A stretch of DNA of 64,000 nt from Bacteroidota bacterium (GCA_029557915.1 JAKQHS010000178.1:51516-115515), one strand, 5' to 3'; numbered from the stretch's first letter, positions 51,306 to 61,917 are shown. Program-made: numbers and translations. The notes: generated from the letters alone by a model not told the origin.

Positions 51306-53020
51306 ATGAAATATATTTTTGCCTGTTTGTTATGCCTGAACCTCTTCGGCGGGTACGGTCAAACCCTGCCCACCCTGTTTGAAACGAGCCAAGCCCGGGA
51401 AACGCCGGATTACTGGGAAATCATCCGCTGGTGGAAAACCCTGGACCAGCACTCGGACAAGGTGCACCTGCGTACCATGGGCATGACAGATGCCGGCCAA
51501 CCCCTGCACCTGGCGGTGGTCTCGCAAGCGGGGGATACGGATTTTGAGCGCATGCGGAAGGAAAACAAAAGGGTGATCCTGGTCAACAACGGCATACACC
51601 CGGGGGAGCCCGACGGGATCGACGCGAGCATGCTGCTGGCCAGGGATATTGCTTTTGGAAAGATCCGCATGCCGGACCAACTCGTTCTTGCGATCATCCC
51701 GGTGTACAATATCGGAGGTTGCCTGGACCGGAGTCCCGATTACCGGGTGGACCAGAACGGGCCGGAGGCTTTTGGTTTTCGCGGCAATTCCCAAAACCTG
51801 GACCTCAACCGCGATTTTATCAAATGCGATTCCAAAGAGGCCCGTGCTTTCGCAGAAATTTTCCACCTGGCCGATCCGGACGTATTCCTGGACAACCATG
51901 TGAGTAACGGGGCGGATTACCAGCACATCATGACCCTGATCTGCAGCCAGCACAATAAACTGGGCGGAATCATGGGTGAATTCATGAATAAGGATTTTGA
52001 ACCGGGCATTTATGCCTCCATGAAAAAGAAAGGCTATGATCTGATCCCCTATGTCAATGCATTCGGGGACCGCGTGGACCAGGGATGGCCGGAATTTATG
52101 GACGGGCCCCGCTACAGCAGCGGTTATGCGGCGCTCTGGCATAGTTTTTCCTTTGTTGCTGAAACCCATATGCTCAAAGCCTATGACCAGCGCGTCCAGG
52201 CCACCTACGAACTCATGCTCAGTTTTATGGATTTTACCTCCGGCCACAGTAAACAAATAAAAGAACTCAGGGAAGCCACAAAAAATCAGGTAAAATCCCA
52301 GCGGGAATTCACCATTACCTGGAATCCCGACCGGACCCGTTCATCGGAACGGCTTTATAAGGGATATGAATCCGGGTACAGGAAAAGCGAGGTCTCGGGC
52401 CTGGACAGGCTCTATTATGACCGCACCAGACCCTATGAAAAGACCATCCCCTTCTACAATCATTATTTACCCGGCCAGAAGGTCCAAAAAGCTTCAGCCT
52501 ATGTGATTCCGCAGGGCTGGTGGAAAGTAATCGATTTGCTCCGGTTAAATAAGGTCAATATGATGCCCCTCGACCGGGATACCCTCATGGAGGTGGAGGT
52601 TTACCGGATTGAAGAATACGAATCCTCTTCCCGGCCTTTTGAAGGCCATCACATCAATACTAAAGTCAGGACCAGCATCTCAGTGGGAAAAATGTCCTTC
52701 CGGAAAGGGGATTATCTGGTTCCCCTGGACCAGGTTGCCAACCGTTTCCTGGTGGAGGTCCTCGAGCCCGCCGCGCCGGATTCTTATTTTACCTGGAATT
52801 TTTTCGATGCCGTCCTTGGACAGAAAGAGGGATACAGCGCTTACGCTTTTGAAGACATTGCCGCGGAATACCTGCAAAGGCATCCTGATCTCAAAGAAAA
52901 ACTGGCTGAGCGAAGGCAATCCGACAGCACCTTTGCCCGGAGCGCCCGGGCTCAGCTTTATTATGTTTATGAACATTCACCCTGGATTGAGCCGGCGTTT
53001 ATGAGGTATCCGGTTTATAG

Positions 53021-53036
<16 letters not shown>
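51306..53036 (+). CDS. M14-family zinc metallopeptidase, exported
   Basis: Protein of 576 residues with a signal peptide (cleavage after about residue 19) and an M14 carboxypeptidase domain. Zinc ligands are His98 and Glu101 in HPGEPDG and His198 in DNHVSNG; SQNLDLNRDF carries the substrate-binding Asn-Arg, and Glu in FVAETHM is the probable catalytic residue. A beta-rich C-terminal domain follows. The last four codons and the TAG stop (53021-53036) are made of heptanucleotide repeat. Confidence 0.9.
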
Positions 53037-53172
<136 letters not shown>

Positions 53173-53265
53173 GGTATTTTATTCCTCTATATCACCAGAT
53201 CACCCAAAGGGGTAAGAATAGTCCAGTCTCCGCGAAATAGCTTTGGGTACACATCCTGATTTTAA

Positions 53266-54462
53266 ATGAAGTACCTTCTGATATTCTTGTCCCTCTTTTC
53301 TCAAATCCAGGCCTTTGCTCAAAAAAGGTTCGATATCCGGATCCAGAGCGAGTCGAGGTTGCGCGAAGCCATTGTTTCAGTACCTACCACCCCTCCGCCG
53401 CCTGGGGGCTATCCCATCGTTTTTATGTGTCACGGCACCTCCGGGGAGGCGTCCAATTTTTATAACCCAGTAGGCTGGAAGGAATTGGGACAGGCCGAAA
53501 ATTTTATCACCGTATTTCCCTCGGCACTGGTTTGGTGTTACCTTGATCAGAGAGAGGATAATAAAGAGACCCATCTTTCAAAATTTGTATGCGGGGATTT
53601 ATTGTCGCAGGTGTGCGAAAAGGATATGAATGCGTTGATCAGCGATATCCTTTTTTTTAAGAAAATAATCCAGCTGATCTCGGATACCCTGAAGGTGGAC
53701 CAAAATAAAATCTTTATGACCGGATTTTCCAACGGAAGCTCCATGGCTCATAAGATTTCCATGGAAGCCACCGATGTTTTTTCCGCTTCCGGCGGTTCGA
53801 GTGGAGCCTTGCACGCCCTGGACTCCACCACTCCCAGGTCACGGAGGATCCCGATGTGGTATATGGTGGGGACCAGGGATGACCGGTATTTCAGTGACCT
53901 CTTTCCGGTGGAACTGCCCTTTGGCGGGGATTCCATTTTGATCTATTTGCAGGGCAGCATTCGAAGGGCCCTGGTTTGCCAGGGACTTACGGAGGAATTC
54001 ACTAAAACGGTAACCCCGGTAAGCCATATTTATACCTGGAACACCTGCAGGACCGGCGAAGCCTGCGCCCCTTACGTATTTATGCTCAATAAGGATCAGA
54101 CCCATGAATACCCCAACGGCCAAAACCACCCGGTAGACGCCCCTAAAATCCTCTGGAATTTTTTTAATAAGCCTCCGGCCGTGAAGATGACCACTCCCAT
54201 CCGGGAAACAAAATCCTCCGGTGTGGAGCTGGTATTCTATCCCAATCCTGCTACGGATTTTCTTAGTATAAAATTTAAAGGCCTTAAACCGGGACCAGGA
54301 TACTTGAAGATTGTAAATGGATCCGGCAAGGTCATGGTCCGACAAAATATATTGGCGGAAGGCGCCGACCGTGTGGATCTCAGCGGATGGCCCTCCGGAA
54401 TCTATTATGCGATGTTCACCTCCCGGACCGGAAGCCTGGTAAAATTATTTACGAAGGTTTAG
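53266..54462 (+). CDS. Secreted LpqC-type esterase/depolymerase with T9SS sorting domain
   Basis: Protein of 398 residues: signal peptide (1-18), an alpha/beta hydrolase domain resembling poly(3-hydroxybutyrate) depolymerases and feruloyl esterases (nucleophile Ser155 in GFSNGSS, oxyanion segment MCHGTSG), and a C-terminal type IX secretion sorting domain (VELVFYPNPATDFLSIKF, then VDLSGWPSGIYYAMF). The C-terminal domain directs export across the outer membrane. The ester substrate is not evident. Confidence 0.88.
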   Translation: MKYLLIFLSLFSQIQAFAQKRFDIRIQSESRLREAIVSVPTTPPPPGGYPIVFMCHGTSGEASNFYNPVGWKELGQAENFITVFPSALVWCYLDQREDNKETHLSKFVCGDLLSQVCEKDMNALISDILFFKKIIQLISDTLKVDQNKIFMTGFSNGSSMAHKISMEATDVFSASGGSSGALHALDSTTPRSRRIPMWYMVGTRDDRYFSDLFPVELPFGGDSILIYLQGSIRRALVCQGLTEEFTKTVTPVSHIYTWNTCRTGEACAPYVFMLNKDQTHEYPNGQNHPVDAPKILWNFFNKPPAVKMTTPIRETKSSGVELVFYPNPATDFLSIKFKGLKPGPGYLKIVNGSGKVMVRQNILAEGADRVDLSGWPSGIYYAMFTSRTGSLVKLFTKV

Positions 54463-54489
54463 AGCGACCGGTTTTACATTCTTCAGCGA

Positions 54490-55068
54490 TCATTCATTTT
54501 CCGGCCCGTAATAAAAAATGACCGCACCGCTGCCAAAGGATTTTGTTTTCAAAAGTTTAAGATTTATCCGGCCATCTATACTTTTAAACAAGGACATGCC
54601 TTTTCCAGCAATCACCGGGTGGACGCAGAGCTGGAATTCATCGATTAAATTTAAGTTCAGGGCTGCCGCGATCAGGCTTGGGCTGCCAATCAGGATGTCT
54701 TTGTTCCCATTCCCGTTTGATGAGGGAAGGGTGGACTTGAGCTCCATGATTTCTTCCCTAAGGCCTTGTTTTGCCAACCTTGAATTTCTCCACCAGATAT
54801 CTTCCGGTTGGAGGGTGTTGGAGAAAACAATTTTGGTAATGCGGTCGATGCTGAGTGCGAATTCATCCAAGGCTTTATTGCCGGAGGGATTTTTTATCAA
54901 GCCCGGCCAGAATTCCATCAGCTGATAGGTGATCCTGCCATAGAGGACGGCGTCCCCGCTGTTTAACAGTTCCTCATAATGATGGTGGACTTCTTCATCA
55001 GGATTGACGGAGGTGTGATCGAAATTCCCGTCCAGGGTCATATTGATGGCGGCAATGATTCTCCTCAT
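54490..55068 (-). CDS. Dihydrofolate reductase-like protein (RibD C-terminal family)
   Basis: Protein of 192 residues with the RibD_C fold: MRRIIAAINMTLDGNFDH at the N-terminus, LYGRITYQLMEFWP near residue 42, and KDILIGSPSLIAAALNLNLIDEFQL near 122. Such stand-alone proteins are predicted NADPH-dependent reductases of unknown substrate. The ATG overlaps the stop of the upstream methyltransferase gene. Confidence 0.9.
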   Translation of the reverse strand: MRRIIAAINMTLDGNFDHTSVNPDEEVHHHYEELLNSGDAVLYGRITYQLMEFWPGLIKNPSGNKALDEFALSIDRITKIVFSNTLQPEDIWWRNSRLAKQGLREEIMELKSTLPSSNGNGNKDILIGSPSLIAAALNLNLIDEFQLCVHPVIAGKGMSLFKSIDGRINLKLLKTKSFGSGAVIFYYGPENE

Positions 55069-55775
55069 TTGGCGGCTTTTTTTCTCCCGAAATATAAGCC
55101 TCTTCCCGTTATCCCCTCTTCATCATAACTTACTTCAAAACCCGATTCGTGGAATGCCTTATTCATTTCATCCTGGGTAAACAGGGCCAATTCGTGTTTT
55201 TCTTTGATATGTCTTACTCCTTTTTCCGGAGTCCCGACTAAATAATGGAAATTCAAGAGGGACAAACGACCTTTGGAAGCGCTCCGGTTCATGCGGCAAA
55301 TTTTTAAATGTTCTCCTTCGTAGGTCAGCATATGGATTTTTCCATCCTGCCAATGATCAGGAGTCAGCCAGGGCTCCACGAAAACAAGGCCATCTTCTTC
55401 CAGGTGCTGGTAAAAGCAAGTCAGCGCAGACTTCAGTTTTTTATACGTTTTTACATAAGCGATGGAACTGAAGAGGCAAAGGATTACCTCATATTTTTTC
55501 CCCAGTTTAAAATTTATCATGTTTTCAATATAATAATGCCCCGAGGGATTTTTCCTCTTCGCGATTTCGATAAATCCTTCGTGGAGGTCCAGTCCGTCGA
55601 TTTGAAACTCGTCTTGCAAATATTTGTGGTGTTCGGCGGTGCCGCAACCGATATCCAGGACCGTTTTGGCCCCGGGCCGGATGCGTTTTATCCTTTGGAT
55701 CAGATCTCCGGCTTCCTTCTGATAATCCTTGAAACGATAAAGCAAATCGTAGAACTCTGCGCTTTCAGTAAACAT
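55065..55775 (-). CDS. SAM-dependent methyltransferase
   Basis: Class I methyltransferase of 236 residues. The SAM-binding glycine motif VLDIGCGTAEH is near residues 40-50, the acidic residue after strand 2 is in IDGLDLHEGFIEIA, and EPWLTPDHWQDGK follows. Small-molecule methyltransferases with this EPW segment act on unknown amines. Coupled by a four-base overlap to the reductase-like gene. Confidence 0.9.
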   Translation of the reverse strand: MFTESAEFYDLLYRFKDYQKEAGDLIQRIKRIRPGAKTVLDIGCGTAEHHKYLQDEFQIDGLDLHEGFIEIAKRKNPSGHYYIENMINFKLGKKYEVILCLFSSIAYVKTYKKLKSALTCFYQHLEEDGLVFVEPWLTPDHWQDGKIHMLTYEGEHLKICRMNRSASKGRLSLLNFHYLVGTPEKGVRHIKEKHELALFTQDEMNKAFHESGFEVSYDEEGITGRGLYFGRKKAAK

Positions 55776-55894
55776 GTCATTTATTTAAGAATCGTGATCC
55801 TTTTCCTTGATTAGGACCCTTCCAAGTATATGCGCCTTATTCTGGAATTCACATGCTGCATCAGACCTTTATTAAATTTCAATACAGGTCCAGG

Positions 55895-56251
55895 TCAGAT
55901 CTTTTGCCCAAAGGTAAGGAGATTGTGGTCCGGATCGAGCACGGAGAATTCCCTCTGCCCCCAGGGTTTGTTCTCGAGGGGTCCGTTCGGGTGGATGGAA
56001 ATGTGGCGATCCAAGAGGGACCGGTACAGTTCATCAATATTATCTGTCCGGATATAGACCTGCCCGTAATTCTCCTTTGGATCCAGTCCGGGGAATCCAA
56101 AAAAGTGGATCTGGACCTGGTCTTTTTCCACCATCAGGTAAGCCGGGTGGTCCATGGATCCGAATTCGTTAAAACCAAGCCGGTGGATATAAAATTCCCG
56201 GGTGGCGGCTTTGTCGCGCATGGGGAGCTTGGGGTGGATGGCAGTGAGCAT
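55895..56251 (-). CDS. VOC-family protein (bleomycin-resistance type)
   Basis: Protein of 118 residues forming one beta-alpha-beta-beta-beta pair: IHPKLPMRDKAATREFYIHRLGF, YLMVEKDQVQIHFFGFP, then ENKPWGQREFSVLDPDHNLLTFGQ. The ending matches glyoxalase/bleomycin-binding proteins, which sequester drugs or act as small metalloenzymes. Substrate unknown; single leftward gene. Confidence 0.9.
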   Translation of the reverse strand: MLTAIHPKLPMRDKAATREFYIHRLGFNEFGSMDHPAYLMVEKDQVQIHFFGFPGLDPKENYGQVYIRTDNIDELYRSLLDRHISIHPNGPLENKPWGQREFSVLDPDHNLLTFGQKI

Positions 56252-56309
56252 GGGTGAGGTGGGGTTTGAAGCAATTTGTTAGGTGAAAGTATTCAGTACT
56301 TCATTTCTA

Positions 56310-57245
56310 TCAATACCATTGTTCCAGTCTTTTCTTATCTGTTGCCGGCAGGTATTTTTTAGCAAGCGATATGGGAGAAGCCAGGTGGTGATCAATCCAG
56401 AAAGCCAGCTTCCTTTCGTCTCCCTTGGATTCAAGGGCCAGCCAGATGGCTACCGTAAAAGCCCCCCATTTCTTATCGACGGGGCCCCTGGACAGATTGC
56501 TTACGATGCTGTTTTTGGAGGCTTCGTCGGGGGACGGAGAGGATGCAGCCGCCAGGAGCCGGTCCGTAAAAACAGGGTACAGGCTTGCCAAGGTTTTTAT
56601 TGTTATTCCCGGCAAGACCCCATCTGCGGGCAGCCATTTAGAGGAGAGAGAACGGTACATGCCAATGCCTTCATACAGGCATTCCCAAAGGATGCTGTCC
56701 TTAAAAGTTCTGAGCTCAAAATGGTTTAATTCCGCCCATTGTTTGTGCAGCAAATGGGTAAATTCATGGGCAAATATGCGGTCTATCCGGCCGGAGTTTT
56801 CCGGTATAGCAGCAGGGCCGTAATTGTTATACAGGGCCCTGAGGTCAAGGCATACTGTATTCAACCCAAAAGTAAATCCGTCGTCGTTTCCGGAATTTCC
56901 CATAAACAGAATCGTGGTATCGGGGGCTATACAATTTCTGAAGGGGATGGCCAGGGAATCCAAAATCAGGCCCCAACCGGCTTTTTTAGATTCAATCAAA
57001 TGGATCCATTCCTTTTGTTCCTGGCTTAAGGGCAGCGCCAAAGCGGCAACCGAGTCCAGCGCCGGTTTGGACATTCTAGAAGCCAATGCCGATTTCCATC
57101 CGGAGGTCATTTTATCATCGGCAAGACAAAGCACCGGAATGATGACTTTAGGTGGTGCCGGATGGCTTTGATGGCCACCTTGTTTTACCAGTCCCCATCC
57201 GGTCAAAAGGGTCAGGGTAATCCATAAAAAAATAGCATTCCCCAT
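56310..57245 (-). CDS. Predicted zinc metallopeptidase (HExxH), exported or membrane-anchored
   Basis: Protein of 311 residues with a hydrophobic N-terminus (MGNAIFLWITLTLLTGWGLV). HEFTHLLH at 160-167 is an HExxH zinc site, and Glu188 or Glu192 in WECLYEG is the likely third ligand, as in gluzincins and DUF2268-type proteins. The rest is not recognised. A minus-strand TAAATTTG box at 57261-57268 lies 15 bases before the ATG. Confidence 0.75.
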   Translation of the reverse strand: MGNAIFLWITLTLLTGWGLVKQGGHQSHPAPPKVIIPVLCLADDKMTSGWKSALASRMSKPALDSVAALALPLSQEQKEWIHLIESKKAGWGLILDSLAIPFRNCIAPDTTILFMGNSGNDDGFTFGLNTVCLDLRALYNNYGPAAIPENSGRIDRIFAHEFTHLLHKQWAELNHFELRTFKDSILWECLYEGIGMYRSLSSKWLPADGVLPGITIKTLASLYPVFTDRLLAAASSPSPDEASKNSIVSNLSRGPVDKKWGAFTVAIWLALESKGDERKLAFWIDHHLASPISLAKKYLPATDKKRLEQWY

Positions 57246-57309
57246 AATCCGTTATACCTGCAAATTTATTAATTCGGTGAAATTATCGGTCGAAACCGAT
57301 CCATTTGGA

Positions 57310-58032
57310 TTATGTCGGGCCTTTCCTTTTAACCGCCCGGATGCACATAAATGCCGGAAATTCGTTCAACTCCCTGAAATGTTTTGGATCCAATGGCTCA
57401 AATTCCTTGCTGGGTTTGGGTTCAACCAACTCGTCAATGTAAAAACCATTCCCGGTCAGGGGGGATAAACATGCACTCAATGGCCTTCTATAACTATGTA
57501 CTTCCACCGGGGAGCCAAAACCTCTCCAGGTGCATTTTACGGGTTCAATTTCAAAGTATTTTTTTGACTTAAAAAAATTAAATTCATAAAAGGGATGTTG
57601 AATGGAAATCACCAGCACCCCACCGGATTTTAATACCCGGTGAAATTCTTTAATGGTCATGGACCAGTCTTCGATATAATGCAAGGCCAGGGCACATAGG
57701 ACGATATCGCAGGAATGATCTCCGATCCGTTCCAGCGGCTTGGACAGGTCATGAACAAAAAAGGTGCCCCGACCGGGGTTCCTTTGAATAGCCAGGTCCA
57801 CCATTTTCGGGCTGAGGTCAAAACCGGTGACCAGGGCTCCCAGGTCCATTAAGATTTCGGCATATACGCCCGGACCGCAGGCCGCATCAAGGATCGTTTT
57901 CCCCTTTACGTTTGGCAGCAAGCGTAGGGTATTGGGCCGGTCGTAATAGGCGTTATGAGGTTTATGCATAACCAGGGCGTTGTAGGCTTCGGCCATTTGT
58001 TCATAAGCCGCCAGGATCTTTTCTTTTGACAT
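57310..58032 (-). CDS. SAM-dependent methyltransferase (UbiE-like class I)
   Basis: Protein of 240 residues. SAM motif ILDAACGPGVYAE near 46-58, GFDLSPKMVDLA near 69-80, and CALALHYIEDW with EFHRVLKSGGVLVISIQHP in the second half. The substrate is not indicated. The VOC gene upstream ends 4 bases before the ATG, so the two are cotranscribed. Confidence 0.9.
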   Translation of the reverse strand: MSKEKILAAYEQMAEAYNALVMHKPHNAYYDRPNTLRLLPNVKGKTILDAACGPGVYAEILMDLGALVTGFDLSPKMVDLAIQRNPGRGTFFVHDLSKPLERIGDHSCDIVLCALALHYIEDWSMTIKEFHRVLKSGGVLVISIQHPFYEFNFFKSKKYFEIEPVKCTWRGFGSPVEVHSYRRPLSACLSPLTGNGFYIDELVEPKPSKEFEPLDPKHFRELNEFPAFMCIRAVKRKGPT

Positions 58033-58036
58033 TGGA

Positions 58037-58519
58037 TTACCCGGCGTTTTCTAAAATATCGGTGGCGGTCTTATGGCCGAGCTGTTCGGCCAGCCCGATC
58101 AGCAGTCCTTCATGGCCCCGGAGGTAACAAAGCCGGTAGGCGTCTTCGAACCGGACCACTTCGCCTACGAGTTGAGCACCGTGCCTGGTGAGCCTGCTCA
58201 CCAACTCATCGAGGCGGTCCACCGTAAACATGATACGAAGATACCCAAGTGCGTTCACAGGAGCCGTCCGATGGTCGGATACGGTGGGTGGGTCGAGAAA
58301 GCGTGAAAGTTCGAGCCGGCTGTGGCCATCGGGGGTCACCATCATCGCAATTTCAACGGTTTGGGAACCCAGCCCGGTTACCCTTCCGGCCCATTCCCCT
58401 TCAACCAGGGCTCGTCCCTCCAGTTTCAGGCCGATTTCCGTAAAAAAGGAAATGGCCTTGTCAAGGGACTCCACCACGACGCCGACGTTGTGCATTTGCA
58501 ATATTTTACTTTTAGTCAT
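58037..58519 (-). CDS. VOC-family protein (glyoxalase/dioxygenase superfamily)
   Basis: Protein of 160 residues with two VOC half-modules: MHNVGVVVESLDKAISFFTEIGL and ALGYLRIMFTVDRLDELVSRL, the second ending RLCYLRGHEGLLIGLAEQLG. His10 and a Glu near 140 could be metal ligands. Function unknown. First gene of a pair with the methyltransferase. Confidence 0.9.
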   Translation of the reverse strand: MTKSKILQMHNVGVVVESLDKAISFFTEIGLKLEGRALVEGEWAGRVTGLGSQTVEIAMMVTPDGHSRLELSRFLDPPTVSDHRTAPVNALGYLRIMFTVDRLDELVSRLTRHGAQLVGEVVRFEDAYRLCYLRGHEGLLIGLAEQLGHKTATDILENAG

Positions 58520-58613
58520 GAACCAGGGCTTTGAATGATTTCTTAATGTAAGAGGTCTGTAAGGGCGGCTCCGTTGGCGGTGCCTTCCATCCTTCGTCCG
58601 GGTATGTCCGCCT

Positions 58614-59009
58614 TCATGGCTTTAGTTTATACCCTAAAAAACTTCCGAGAAATTTTGCTCCATTGGCAATTAAAAAAATGATAAGGAATTCGGCCCATCG
58701 GACACCGGCTGCGGTGACAATAATCAGGTCCAGCAAAACATAAATGAGGGGAAACAGAAAAACCAGAGTGGTCAAATTCGGATATTTCTTTTTCTTCCAA
58801 TACCGGACGACCAGAAAGAAGATGATAAATCCAAAAATGCCTGAAATATAGGGGGCGGAGGACAGGGCATGGGCATCATACACTGCAGCGTCTTGTCCGG
58901 GATTAATGAGATAGGAATAAACGGCCACTTCGAGGAATGAAATAAGCACTAAGGTGATCATGGTCAGCATAGCCAACCCGATTAATTTTAAAACCGCATA
59001 TTTTTTCAT
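58614..59009 (-). CDS. Small four-helix membrane protein
   Basis: Not recognised. Protein of 131 residues with four hydrophobic segments (about 8-30, 52-68, 76-95, 104-122) and basic loops (VRYWKKKKYPN). No charged residues suggest a transport path. Its ATG follows the propeller gene by 38 bases on the same strand, so it may be in that transcript. Confidence 0.7.
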   Translation of the reverse strand: MKKYAVLKLIGLAMLTMITLVLISFLEVAVYSYLINPGQDAAVYDAHALSSAPYISGIFGFIIFFLVVRYWKKKKYPNLTTLVFLFPLIYVLLDLIIVTAAGVRWAEFLIIFLIANGAKFLGSFLGYKLKP

Positions 59010-59047
59010 GGCCTTTTTTTAGTGTTTAAAAAAGTAAATTAAAAATA

Positions 59048-60160
59048 CTACCAGGGTCCATTTTTCTTAACCTGGTAAAACCGGGAACCGTCAAACCGAA
59101 AAAGGCCTTGCCCTGCACCCCACCACATATTTCCCGCCCGGTCCTGGTACATGCTTTGAACACAACAGGTCAATCCTTCCGCGGAAGTAAACACGGTAAA
59201 GGCTTTTGGATGGGGTAGTGGAAGAGAAGGGTCAAATCTCGTGGTACAACCCCGGGCAGTGACCCAAATAATACCTGATGCTTCGATAATGAGGCCCCAG
59301 AATTCGGTCCCGCATAATCCGTCCCGGGGTGTGTATTCCGTCAATGTATGGCCATCAAATTTGCAAATTCCGTTTTTCATGGTAAACCACATATTTCCGG
59401 CTTTATCTTCTGCCAGACCCCCTGCATAGTTATCTCCCAGACCTTCTTTTTCTGCAATATTGCTGAGGTTTACCCCGTCATAACGAAAGACCCCTCTGTT
59501 CGAAGAAGCAATCCAAATATTGCCCCTTTGGTCTTCCAGGATACCGGTGACGTTTATTGGAGGGAGTGGGTTGAATAATGAAAAGCTTTGGCCGCCCACA
59601 GTGTCCGCAGAGGGGTTATACTTGAAAACACCCCCATGGGTGCCAATCCATATCCTGCCTGATTGGTCAACGAGGATGCCTTTCCGTGTGATGTCGAGTT
59701 GGCTCAGTCCGTCTTTCTGGTTGTAATTTCTGAAGCCTGCCTGCGCTGCCACTCCGGTAGGCAGGGATTTTCCTGGGGCCCCGGCGGCACCGTATTTATA
59801 TACCCCCTGGTCCGTCCCAAACCAGAGATTCCCGTTTTTATCTTCATTGATGGCATAAACCGTGTTCTGATGGAAACCATCGGGACTGGAAAAATAGGTC
59901 AGGGTTTTTCCATCATACCGCACCACGCCCTCGCCTATGGTGCCAAACCATAAATGGCCCCTGGAATCCTGGAAAATGCTCCGGATATACTGACTGACCA
60001 GGGTCGTGTCAAAATCGGGAGCCATGGCAGCGGCCGCAAAGTTTTTAATTACCCTTGGGCTGGATATGGATGGAATGGGGACTTGCGAAGAATTTATTAT
60101 TTCTTGTCCCTTGCAGGAAGTAAGAATGGACAAAAAGAAACAAAATATTAATTTGTTCAT
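59048..60160 (-). CDS. Two-component-regulator-propeller lipoprotein
   Basis: Protein of 370 residues with a lipoprotein signal ending LTSC (Cys16). The remainder is a beta-propeller made of about seven repeats of the form DxxGxxWxGTxxGVxxYDG (for example SRGHLWFGTIGEGVVRYDG and SGRIWIGTHGGVFKYN). In hybrid sensor kinases this propeller is the periplasmic ligand-binding part; here it stands alone, without kinase or DNA-binding domain. Ligand unknown. Confidence 0.88.
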   Translation of the reverse strand: MNKLIFCFFLSILTSCKGQEIINSSQVPIPSISSPRVIKNFAAAAMAPDFDTTLVSQYIRSIFQDSRGHLWFGTIGEGVVRYDGKTLTYFSSPDGFHQNTVYAINEDKNGNLWFGTDQGVYKYGAAGAPGKSLPTGVAAQAGFRNYNQKDGLSQLDITRKGILVDQSGRIWIGTHGGVFKYNPSADTVGGQSFSLFNPLPPINVTGILEDQRGNIWIASSNRGVFRYDGVNLSNIAEKEGLGDNYAGGLAEDKAGNMWFTMKNGICKFDGHTLTEYTPRDGLCGTEFWGLIIEASGIIWVTARGCTTRFDPSLPLPHPKAFTVFTSAEGLTCCVQSMYQDRAGNMWWGAGQGLFRFDGSRFYQVKKNGPW

Positions 60161-60377
60161 GGAGTGTTATAAACTTGATGGAGCAAAAAGCTTCCGCCCT
60201 GGCTGCCAAAGATACAATGAACTGGTATCAAATAATCCCCTGTGGACCCGGCTCCACGGTGGGTTTCTGCGTTGAATTCAGGCAGGAATATTTTAACTTT
60301 ATTCCCGGCAGTTTAAACGGTACGGGCATGCTTCATTAACGCATTAGCTCCGGAGAATAAAAGTTATATATTCGAAA

Positions 60378-61733
60378 ATGTTAAAACGGGACTTGCATTT
60401 TATTTTAAATGGTTTGTTTATTTTATCCGCTGGTTTTGGTTTTATACTTTGCACTTGCACCGATCCATTAAACCATGAATCGGTACCCAAAGGGGAAGCC
60501 TATTTGTCTTTTACCGGTAATGGGGCATGGTGTTGGTTTTCAGATCCGAGGGCCATATATTTTGAGGGGAAGCATCGAAGAACTTTTGCCGGATGGGTTG
60601 ATGACTCCGGGAATATTACGGTGGGTTTCTATGACCACGACTTGAAACGTATCGAAACAACAGTATTACATAAAAACTTCGAGAAGGATGATCACGACCA
60701 CCCCAGTTTGTTGATGGACAGACAGGGAAAACTGATGGTGTTTTATTCCAGGCATGCGAGCCCGGATCCGATTTACCTGCTGAAAGCAAAACATGCCGAA
60801 GACCTTTCGGAATGGGAGCCGCCCTTGAGATTGGATTTAAACGACTCGATAACATACCCGGGAGGGTCCAATACCTATACTTATACAAACCTCTGCCGAT
60901 TGGCCGACGAAAAGGACAGGCTTTATCTTTTTTGGCGGGGCGCGGATTTTAAACCCAATCTTTCAACCTCGGATGATGGAGGTAAAGTATGGAGCCCGGG
61001 GAAAATATTCATTCTTCCTGACCGGATTTATAAAGACCGGAGACCTTATTTAAAAGTCGCTTCGGACAACAAAGCGGTCATTCATTTCGCCTTTACGGAC
61101 GGGCATCCGAATGTGGAACCGGCAAACTCCATCTACTATGTAAAATATTCCGGCAACGCGTTCTACAAAGCCGGTGGTGAAAAGATAGCCGATTGGTCAG
61201 CCCTGCCCATTCAACCTAAATCGGCGGACCTGGTTTATGATGCAACCAAAACGAATGAGAAAGCCTGGATATGGGATGTTGCTGAAAATGAAGAAGGTAA
61301 GCCGGTAATCGTATTTTCCACCTTCCCCAATGACACCAGCCACGTTTATTACTATAGTATCTGGGATAATAATCAGTGGATGAATCATAGGCTGGTCGAT
61401 TCAGGTCCATGGTTTCCGCAGACCCCGGAGGGTGAAAAGGAGCGGGAACCTTATTATTCAGGAGGTATCGTTTTAGATCACGAGGATCCTTCCAACCTCT
61501 ATTTATCCAGGTTAAAAAATAAAAAGTTCGAAATTGAAAAATGGAGCACTGCCAATAAGGGTGTGGATTGGAAGGTGGAGGAGATTACCCACAATTCTGA
61601 AAACCATAACGTTCGGCCAGTGGTGATCCGGAATTATTCAGAACCCGATTCCTTGAAAGTATTATGGATGAACGTCGAAAAATACCTTCATTACACGGAT
61701 TACCGGGCTTCGATTAAAATGAATATAAGGTAA
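60378..61733 (+). CDS. BNR-repeat beta-propeller protein, exported
   Basis: Protein of 451 residues with an N-terminal signal that contains CTC near residues 25-27, possibly a lipobox. The body matches BNR_4-type propellers (YLSFTGNGAWCWFSDPRAI, GFYDHDLKRIETTVL, YTYTNLCRL, STSDDGGKVWSPG). Some proteins of this type are polysaccharide lyases acting on ulvan or related glycans; the catalytic residues cannot be assigned here. No sugar-uptake genes are adjacent. Confidence 0.8.
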   Translation: MLKRDLHFILNGLFILSAGFGFILCTCTDPLNHESVPKGEAYLSFTGNGAWCWFSDPRAIYFEGKHRRTFAGWVDDSGNITVGFYDHDLKRIETTVLHKNFEKDDHDHPSLLMDRQGKLMVFYSRHASPDPIYLLKAKHAEDLSEWEPPLRLDLNDSITYPGGSNTYTYTNLCRLADEKDRLYLFWRGADFKPNLSTSDDGGKVWSPGKIFILPDRIYKDRRPYLKVASDNKAVIHFAFTDGHPNVEPANSIYYVKYSGNAFYKAGGEKIADWSALPIQPKSADLVYDATKTNEKAWIWDVAENEEGKPVIVFSTFPNDTSHVYYYSIWDNNQWMNHRLVDSGPWFPQTPEGEKEREPYYSGGIVLDHEDPSNLYLSRLKNKKFEIEKWSTANKGVDWKVEEITHNSENHNVRPVVIRNYSEPDSLKVLWMNVEKYLHYTDYRASIKMNIR

Positions 61734-61917
61734 TGGTTCAGGTTTGAATTGCGGGGAAATTTTTGTTTGGAAAATCGGATTTCGTAAACATGAGGTAGAG
61801 AAAACAGTGCGTCTGCATTATGCCTCACGTTGTCCGATGGCCTGAGGTTTGAAATCATTTTTCTTGATATTTGTAAAGGTTTGTCAGACAGTTATATAGC
61901 AGTTATTTTCAATTGTA

